Assembly: GCA_947247005.1 (NCBI GenBank) | Contig: OX365948.1 | Coordinates: 35,592,601 to 35,656,600, forward strand | Direction of reading: 5' to 3' | Source of the DNA: Spisula solida | Lineage: Eukaryota > Mollusca > Bivalvia > Venerida > Mactridae | Length of the DNA stretch: 64,000 nt | Shown: positions 58,146 to 64,000 of the stretch, piece after piece | Position numbering within the stretch: position 1 is the first letter of the stretch | Layout: each line of letters starts with the position of its first letter | Made by a program: the position numbers and the translations under genes | The notes under the pieces: model-generated | What the model was told of the DNA's origin: nothing | Databases searched by the model: none | The model's input: the letters and a program-made list of their open reading frames with translations, nothing else

Positions 58146-59251
58146 AAACGACAACAAATAAATCCTTGAATACATTCCTGTTAAAAGAATTCCCTTGATA
58201 TTGCCACATACATATATACAGATATCAAAATATTGATATGACCGCTAATGTATTTGAATAAGGACGAACATATAATATTATCTAATTATACATGTTACTC
58301 AACTTTACAATACGACAAATAACAAAGTATCTAGATTTGAATTTTCTAAAGATCATTTCGAGTATTCTTTGAATTTGCTTATGATGGAACTGTCATTTCA
58401 ATACGTAATTATACCGGATACTAGTAACGTTATTAACAAAACAATTAAATATATTAAAACAAAAACATTACCTTGTCTTTAATAAATTAAATACACTTTC
58501 TAAACATACTGTGTACATTTAACAAGCACCGAACAGCTAATAATACATGTACGTATTTTAGTATTATATATCTGTTTACTTAATGTACCTTTATTTATAG
58601 TTAATGAACTGAATCACTTTTGTTTTACGATATATGAAAATTTGTGTTTTTGTTAGACATTGTTTTGAATTAGAAAGGTCGTCTTTAAGTTTTTGTATTT
58701 TAAGCATTGAATTACAACCCCAAAAAGCCCTCGGCAATCTATGAACTTGTTGATTACTGAAACATGTCGGACGAAAATCGAATAATTCCGCAGACATAAA
58801 CCAAAATTGACAATTTCTGGCTTGTTATGGGACACAACATTTGAACACAGAGCGAGATATAGCCGTTTCAAGAAAAGAACCGGCACGTGTGCAAGTTTGA
58901 GTAAAATCATAGCGAGAATGACCACGATCGTGCAGAAAAGAAAATGGTTGTCGGACGCACTCACGACGGATGTTCGCAAAAGTGACAGGTGATTTCAAAA
59001 CATGAAACACCAGAACAAAACCAGTACAATAATAATTATGAAACATTTCAATCTATTTTTTTTAAATTGAACTTAGAGGATCTATTAATAATTATACTCC
59101 GACAAAGTAGACTAGATATTATCACAATATTTTCTTGCAAATTTCACAAACAGAACATACTTTCCAAAATATAGAGCTAATGTAAACGCAAAAGTGGCCA
59201 AATGAACCCTATTAAATGTACCATTTCATTAGTATTGCAAATAGTTTGACA

Positions 59252-59912
59252 CAGTCTCGTTCTGATATATTGACGTCACTGACATGGTGTCAACGTCTAT
59301 ACAACCTCGCTCAGTCATATTGACGTCACAGACATGTTGACAACGTCCATTGAGCCTCACTTTGGTATATTGACGTCACAGACATGGTGGCAACGTCTAG
59401 CCTTGCTCTGGTAAATTGACGTCATAGACATGGTGACAACGTCAATATAGCCTCTCTCTGGTATATTGACGTCACAGACATGGCGACAACGTCTATACAA
59501 CCTCGCTCTGGTATATTGACGTCACAGACATGGTGGCAACGTCAATACAGCATTGCTCTCGTATATTGACGTCATAGACATGGTGACAACGTCAATATAG
59601 CCTCGCTCTGGTATATTGACGTCACAGACATGGCGACAACGTCTATACAACCTCGCTCTGGTATATTGACGTCACAGACATGGTGGCAACGTCAATATAG
59701 CCTCGCTCTGGTATATCGACGTCATAGACACGTTGACCACGTCTATACAACCTCGCTCTAGTATATTGACGTCACAGACATGGTGGCAACGTCAATATAG
59801 CCTCGCTCTGCTATATTGAGGTCACAGACATGGTGGCAACGTCTTTACAGCCTTGCTCTGGTATATCGACGTCATAGACACGGTTACCACGTCCATACAG
59901 CCTCTTGTATAT
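59252..59912. repeat. 50-bp satellite block 1 carrying TGACGTCA
   Basis: About 13 units of 'gtatattgacgtcacagaca' plus 'tggtggcaacgtctataca' plus 'cctcgctctg'. Most units hold the intact palindrome TGACGTCA, the consensus cAMP-response element. A few are mutated (TCGACGTCAT, TTGAGGTCAC). The block is interrupted at the right by a GAGAATT-rich foldback. Confidence 0.93.
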
Positions 59913-59914
59913 TA

Positions 59915-60176
59915 ATGTTACGAGCGCGATATTCAACTGCGAGGCAAGATACGATACGCGAGAATTGCACGATATTAGATATTAACTTGCAAAAGTTGTC
60001 GGCTTAGGGCGAGATTAAAAACGCGAGAATTCAATTTTTAATTCTCGTGTCTCGTTTCAACCCTCGCGCAATTCTCGTGTCTCGTTTTAAATATCGCGTC
60101 TAATTCTCGTTTCTCGTTTCTTGCCTCGCGCAATTCTCGTGTCTCGCCCTTGGAGGGCGATACACGATATTTAAAA
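59915..60176. repeat. Foldback insert rich in GCGAGAATT
   Basis: Left motifs (GCGCGATATT, TGCGAGGCAAGATACG, GCGAGAATTG) reappear inverted several times on the right (CAATTCTCGTGTCTCG, CGTGTATCGCCC inverse). It separates the two satellite blocks and so probably inserted into a once-continuous array. Confidence 0.7.
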
Positions 60177-60241
60177 TGACACTAACAGGATTCCGTATGT
60201 TACAGACATGGTTATCTAATGTATTTCCGTGCATCTGTACA

Positions 60242-60686
60242 GCTTCGCTATTGTATATTGACATTAGTGACATGGTGGCATCGTCTTTATAGTCTCGCGC
60301 TGGTATATTGACGTCAGAGACATGATGGCAACGTATATACAGCATCTTATGGTATATTGTCGTCACACACAAGGTGGCAACGTCTATACAGCATCTCCCG
60401 GTATATTGTCGTCACAGACATGGTGGCAACGTCTATACAGCATCTCCCGGTATATTGTCGTCACAGACATGGTGGCAACGTCTATACAGCATCTCCCGGT
60501 ATATTGTCGTCACAGACATGGTGGCAACGTCTATACAACATCTCCCGGTATATTGTCGTCACAGACATGGTGGCAACGTCTATACAGCATCTCCCGGTAT
60601 ATTGTCGTCACAGACATGGTGGCAACGTCTATACAGCCTCGCTTTGATATATTGTCGTCACACACATGGTGGTAACGTCTATACAT
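60242..60686. repeat. 49-bp satellite block 2 carrying TGTCGTCA
   Basis: About nine units of 'cggtatattgtcgtcacaga' plus 'catggtggcaacgtctatac' plus 'agcatctcc'. The palindrome of block 1 is changed to TGTCGTCA in most units, so this is a distinct, more uniform subfamily. Three overlapping plus-strand ORFs here are artefacts of the repeat. Confidence 0.92.
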
Positions 60687-60833
60687 AGAGAATAATAGGT
60701 TAGTGTCGTGGATGAATAAGTTTATCTGGCAAGGCGGAGGAATTTATCGGGTGAGCCGTAGGCGAATCCGATAATTTCCGTAGCCGAGCCGGATAAACTT
60801 TTACTTCATTCACGGCACATACCTATTATTCTA
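60687..60833. repeat. Foldback element next to the satellite
   Basis: 'agaataataggt' faces 'acctattattct', and 'aagtttatctgg' faces 'ccggataaactt'. An inner pair around 'aatttatcgg' and 'ccgataattt' completes a nested hairpin. The flanks are TA-rich. Confidence 0.75.
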
Positions 60834-60839
60834 TTTATC

Positions 60840-62440
60840 CAGTCGCTTAATCTGCTCATTAAGGGGATCAAACTCGGGACTTTATTGTCACTCTTTCTTT
60901 AACTAGCGCGCAACGTCACGTTCGTTCCGTGACGTCATGATAAACAACGACGTCGGACATCTTGATAGACGTCGTGTAGACGCAGGTTAGTCGAAGAAAA
61001 TAACCGATCAACCACCAGCTCATTTAGAATAGAAAAACCTCACCCTCAGGCACGGAATTGCAACCGGTGACTCTCATATAAGAAGAAGTCCGTCAGAGAG
61101 GGCCGATATCTAATGTTGTAATAACTTGTGACCCAATCCTTTTGTAATGAAAGCGATATTATAAAACTTTCTCTGATTAACTTTGACTTTATGCTTCTAT
61201 TCTTTCTTAATAGTATTATGTATGCAAACCATGTATTGTGTTGTAAAAAAATTCATGCAATAAAATATGATTAAAGTCCGTCAGATCACGTGGTAAGGTG
61301 ACGGATTATCACTAGTCACATGACCAGGTGACCGATTATCGCTTAGTTTATCAGGCACCCCGTTAACAGGCAGATTTTGCACCACGGAACAAGTAAGGGG
61401 CGTAAATCCTCATTTTTTACAAGTTACAACCGAGTTGTGGGTTTTAGTAGAACCAGTAAACCCGCCGATCAACACAATTAAATATGCTTCCGCGAAACAA
61501 AATAGTTCTCAATTCTACGCTGCTTAACAAAAGAAATAATAAAAAATAAAATATTTCAATTATATATTCAGAAAGGGAAATCTTAGTAAATGGTATTACC
61601 AAAAAACTAAAATTGTGTCATAATATTAGAATAAAATTTCGCTCATGAATTTATGAAGTCTTTGAATGAATCATCAATGACGTACGTGTGTGAACAAGGT
61701 CGTTTACTACGTCATAAATCCTTCTGTTATTCTTAAGAATGCCTTGGAATAAATATAAACATGGACTATGTGAAACACTGGATTGTTTGCGGTAACTGTC
61801 AGTGCAAAATTGAATTCCGGACGGGGGAAATAACTTCAAGAATGAACAGTTTATACAAGCTTACTCGTCTTAGTCAAGTTGGTGGGTGGAATGGCAGTAG
61901 GGAGACCTCAATGCTTTGAAAATCGATGGAAATAGAATATGGTATGACATTGATCTTGTTGAAGAGCCTAGTAAACCATATGTACACTGAATCTGACAAT
62001 GATTTAACTGACCCACTTAGTCTTAAGATTAGCCAAAAAATTCCGACTTTTTTTTCAATGATTTTGTATGCGCATCGTATCGAGTCTTCAAATGAGTTCA
62101 AAATTGCATTTTGTCCAGTTTATTTGATGTGGAACCGTTGTCTATGCATACTCTTTATTTTTATTTATCTTTGATGATCCTATGCCAGTGGATTTATGTG
62201 TGTTTATTGTTTTTTCAGGGCCTTTCCCAAACGATTGATCCGTGGATGACCCGTATGAATTCAAGAAATAATACACTGGCGTAGCCGTACATGGCGAAGA
62301 AATATTGCTGATGTTGGTTGTAAATCTAAACTTTGAATAAATATTAGCTATCAAATGTATATTTTTGTAGTTTTCAATAATATGTAGGTCAATTTTAGAC
62401 GGAATGAGAAATAGAAAATAGTCCGTGATTTGTGGGCGGA
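60840..62440. other. Intergenic, nothing firm
   Basis: It includes one further TGACGTCA (60,930) and GACGGATTATC-type motifs repeated near 61,295 and 61,330. Short ORFs at 61.6-62.4 kb on both strands have no family match that I trust. Confidence 0.5.
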
Positions 62441-62448
62441 GCCAAAAA

Positions 62449-62504
62449 GTGTTCTCAGGTCACTAGCAGCCTATTGACCTGAGAACACAATGTTCTCAGG
62501 TCAT
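62449..62504. repeat. Hairpin GTGTTCTCAGGTCA with a third direct copy
   Basis: GTGTTCTCAGGTCA (62449-62462) and its exact inverse (62475-62488) form a 14-bp stem with a 12-base loop. TGTTCTCAGGTCATG follows at 62490-62504. Confidence 0.8.
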
Positions 62505-62599
62505 GTGTTATCAGGCAGTTACCATGGCAGTTGCATGATAAATTAGATACAGGAATGTCCGGCGCTGCAGAGGAGAGCCTAGCTCTTATTTCGAATAGA

Positions 62600-62770
62600 C
62601 AGCCTGGTTCTTTAATGTGCACCGATCAGGCGCGTAGCTAGCTCATAATCATGTGGATTCACTATTGTGCTTGGGGGGTCGGGGGCATGCTCCCCCAGAA
62701 AATTTTGAAAACAATGGTGTAATCTGGTGCATTTGGAGCGTTCCCGAGGTGCTTTATTAAGTTATAACAA
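62600..62770 (+). mobile_element. Probable DNA-transposon terminal fragment
   Basis: 'gcgcgtagctagctcat' followed by GGGGGCATGCTCCCCC and 'agaaaattttgaaaa' resembles a terminal block often seen in animal DNA transposons. Only one end is recognisable, so this is low confidence. Confidence 0.35.
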
Positions 62771-63426
62771 CGTAATTTTTAGAGTCATTAATTTGTTGAT
62801 AAACTCTAAAATTGGCCGAGTACTTCTCTGTTCAAAAGAAAGCTAACTCATAAATCAAATAAATGTACATCTACAAGTCCCATTTTGAATGCTTATGTTC
62901 ACATAAGCTTCAGATATGACATAAAAGTCTAGTTGCCCGTCCCTTTTCAGGTCTGAATGATAACGTTGTCAACCAATGTCCATATGTCTGTAGCTACTAG
63001 TAAGCGAAAATGGCAGTCCAGACCGACATCCAGTGGTTATGATAGATCGCATATATTTTACACTTCTTATAATACTAAAACTACCTCTCAGCTAAGGCTC
63101 TGGAGACCCGTTTTGTGATTAGCAAATCAAAGGAACGGTTAGAACAATGACCTTTTCTAGATTTCCGAGAGGCGATCGGTGCATTGGAACGTTGCCACGG
63201 TTTCGTTGATGGCGAGCTGCTTTTGCTTTGCAGGCTCCATATACTGGAATTCGGCCATGGCCGGAGCTTGGCCGTATTCTACCCTAACATGCGGGGAACC
63301 TAGCGCTCCGTAACTGCTTCAACTAAGTCGATGTTTTGCTTCTGTGACAGTTTACTCAGTGGTCACGAACCCAACATCAACTATGTAAAGAGACGATAAA
63401 GGTGACCTGTGTACCTCAGAGTGTTA

Positions 63427-63544
63427 CATCTGTATGTGGAATCGCCTTCTCGCTCTAGATACATGTAGCACTTCAATTGTTGGCTCATCTGTATGTGGAA
63501 TCGCCTTCTCGCTCTAGATACATGTAGCACTTCAATTGTTGGCT
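63427..63544. repeat. 59-bp tandem duplication
   Basis: 'catctgtatgtggaatcgcc' through 'cacttcaattgttggct' occurs twice with a 59-base period (63427 and 63486). It overlaps the end of a minus-strand ORF. Confidence 0.92.
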
Positions 63545-63729
63545 ATGTATAGTGGCCGGGGTAGCCGCTTTAAAATGGTAAACTGAGTCCGCACGACTGG
63601 TCCACCACATAGACTATGCAGGCGGGATCGGTTCATCATTTCTTCTCTTTGCAGATTACCGATTTGCTGCACTGAGTTGAGCAATTTTTTTAACGTGTAC
63701 TTCTCCGCAGGCGTACACACATAATCCAT
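63532..63729 (-). CDS. Small unrecognised ORF, 65 residues
   Basis: It starts MDYVCTPAEKYTLKKLLNSV, continues QQIGNLQREEMMNRSRLHSL and ends in a basic, Pro-containing tail. The composition is protein-like and the first half could be helical. A stop follows in the tandem-duplicated segment. It may be a terminal exon or a decayed element gene. No domain is recognised. Confidence 0.3.
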   Translation of the reverse strand: MDYVCTPAEKYTLKKLLNSVQQIGNLQREEMMNRSRLHSLCGGPVVRTQFTILKRLPRPLYIANN

Positions 63730-64000
63730 TGATTCAAGTTATGGACTTTGCAGTTAACCGATTGCTTGTGAAACTAGTTGCCTGGTCGCACGTCGTAATG
63801 ACTCTCAATAAACTTCATAACTAGAGATTCCCTCTTGATTAAACCAAACGAAATCAGGCCTATACGCGGTTGTACTGGGGCGAGTTGGTTAACGTCAAAG
63901 ACTACTGCAACAACTACAGTATGGTAAGTTGGTAGTGTCAGACACCACTACAGCTTATAAAAGTAGCAAAAGAAGCACAAACAGTCTTGCGTAAATATCA

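Larger units (their letters stand above)
54772..59250. other. Intergenic stretch upstream of the orphan gene
   Basis: The promoter of the orphan gene is presumably within the first kilobase, but I see no defining motif. Further right are a 22-bp inverted pair (56301-56438), a foldback (57315-57712) and a small palindrome (58124-58145). Short ORFs on both strands near 58.6-59.2 kb have no family match and overlap one another. Confidence 0.55.

Noticed and set aside
60322..60688. Three overlapping plus-strand ORFs of 96-117 codons
   Set aside because: They are the same 49-bp satellite read in successive frames. The frame cycles through the repeat without a stop.
61651..61839. Minus-strand ORF with NRRIYDVVNDL, resembling the E2F DNA-binding motif RRIYD-VNVL
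   Set aside because: The match covers about ten residues. The surrounding helices of the E2F winged-helix domain are absent and no adjacent exon extends it. Chance similarity is likelier.

Overview
This is an AT-rich animal nuclear sequence with spliced genes, heavy repeat content and no prokaryotic gene structure. The conserved gene, the many nested DNA transposons and the dispersed repeat that begins with the palindrome GAGGGCCCAAAGGGCCCT suggest a mollusc, probably a bivalve. That placement is inference.

The backbone is one large minus-strand gene for glycogen debranching enzyme (AGL family). It starts near 46.6 kb and runs leftwards off the window. I resolve 20 coding exons between 43,626 and 301. 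All have GT-AG junctions and compatible phases, and together they encode the first 1,214 residues. The 4-alpha-glucanotransferase catalytic triad (D533, E562, D634) and the start of the amylo-1,6-glucosidase domain are present. About 300 C-terminal residues lie beyond base 1.

The introns hold most of the interest. At three exon boundaries the splice site itself is the unit of a tandem repeat: the exon 20 donor (40-bp units, 1-310), the exon 13 donor (95 bp x2, 21,001-21,190) and the exon 14 acceptor (32 bp x13, 12,467-20,196). The exon 14 array is split by a 7.3-kb insertion with inverted ends, and inside that sits a two-ORF CR1-group LINE with no visible disabling changes. Intron 10 holds a Tigger/pogo transposon with a complete two-exon transposase ending in a PIP-box, and a 3.6-kb TTAA-flanked element with about 490-bp inverted ends is nested in it. 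Intron 15 holds a 3.9-kb TA-flanked element that itself contains a smaller mariner-like one. Introns 7, 10 and 12 carry long minisatellites, and the 5' intron carries a mariner-like element and a hAT-type MITE.

Right of the AGL gene (47-64 kb) is mostly intergenic. It contains one unrecognised single-exon minus-strand gene (52,669-54,771, 700 residues, mostly low-complexity), several foldback/MITE elements, and a 50-bp satellite (59.25-60.69 kb) whose first block repeats the palindrome TGACGTCA, the consensus CREB/ATF site.

Transcription of AGL must cross all the intronic insertions. The transposon proteins belong to independent mobile elements and do not form a pathway with AGL.
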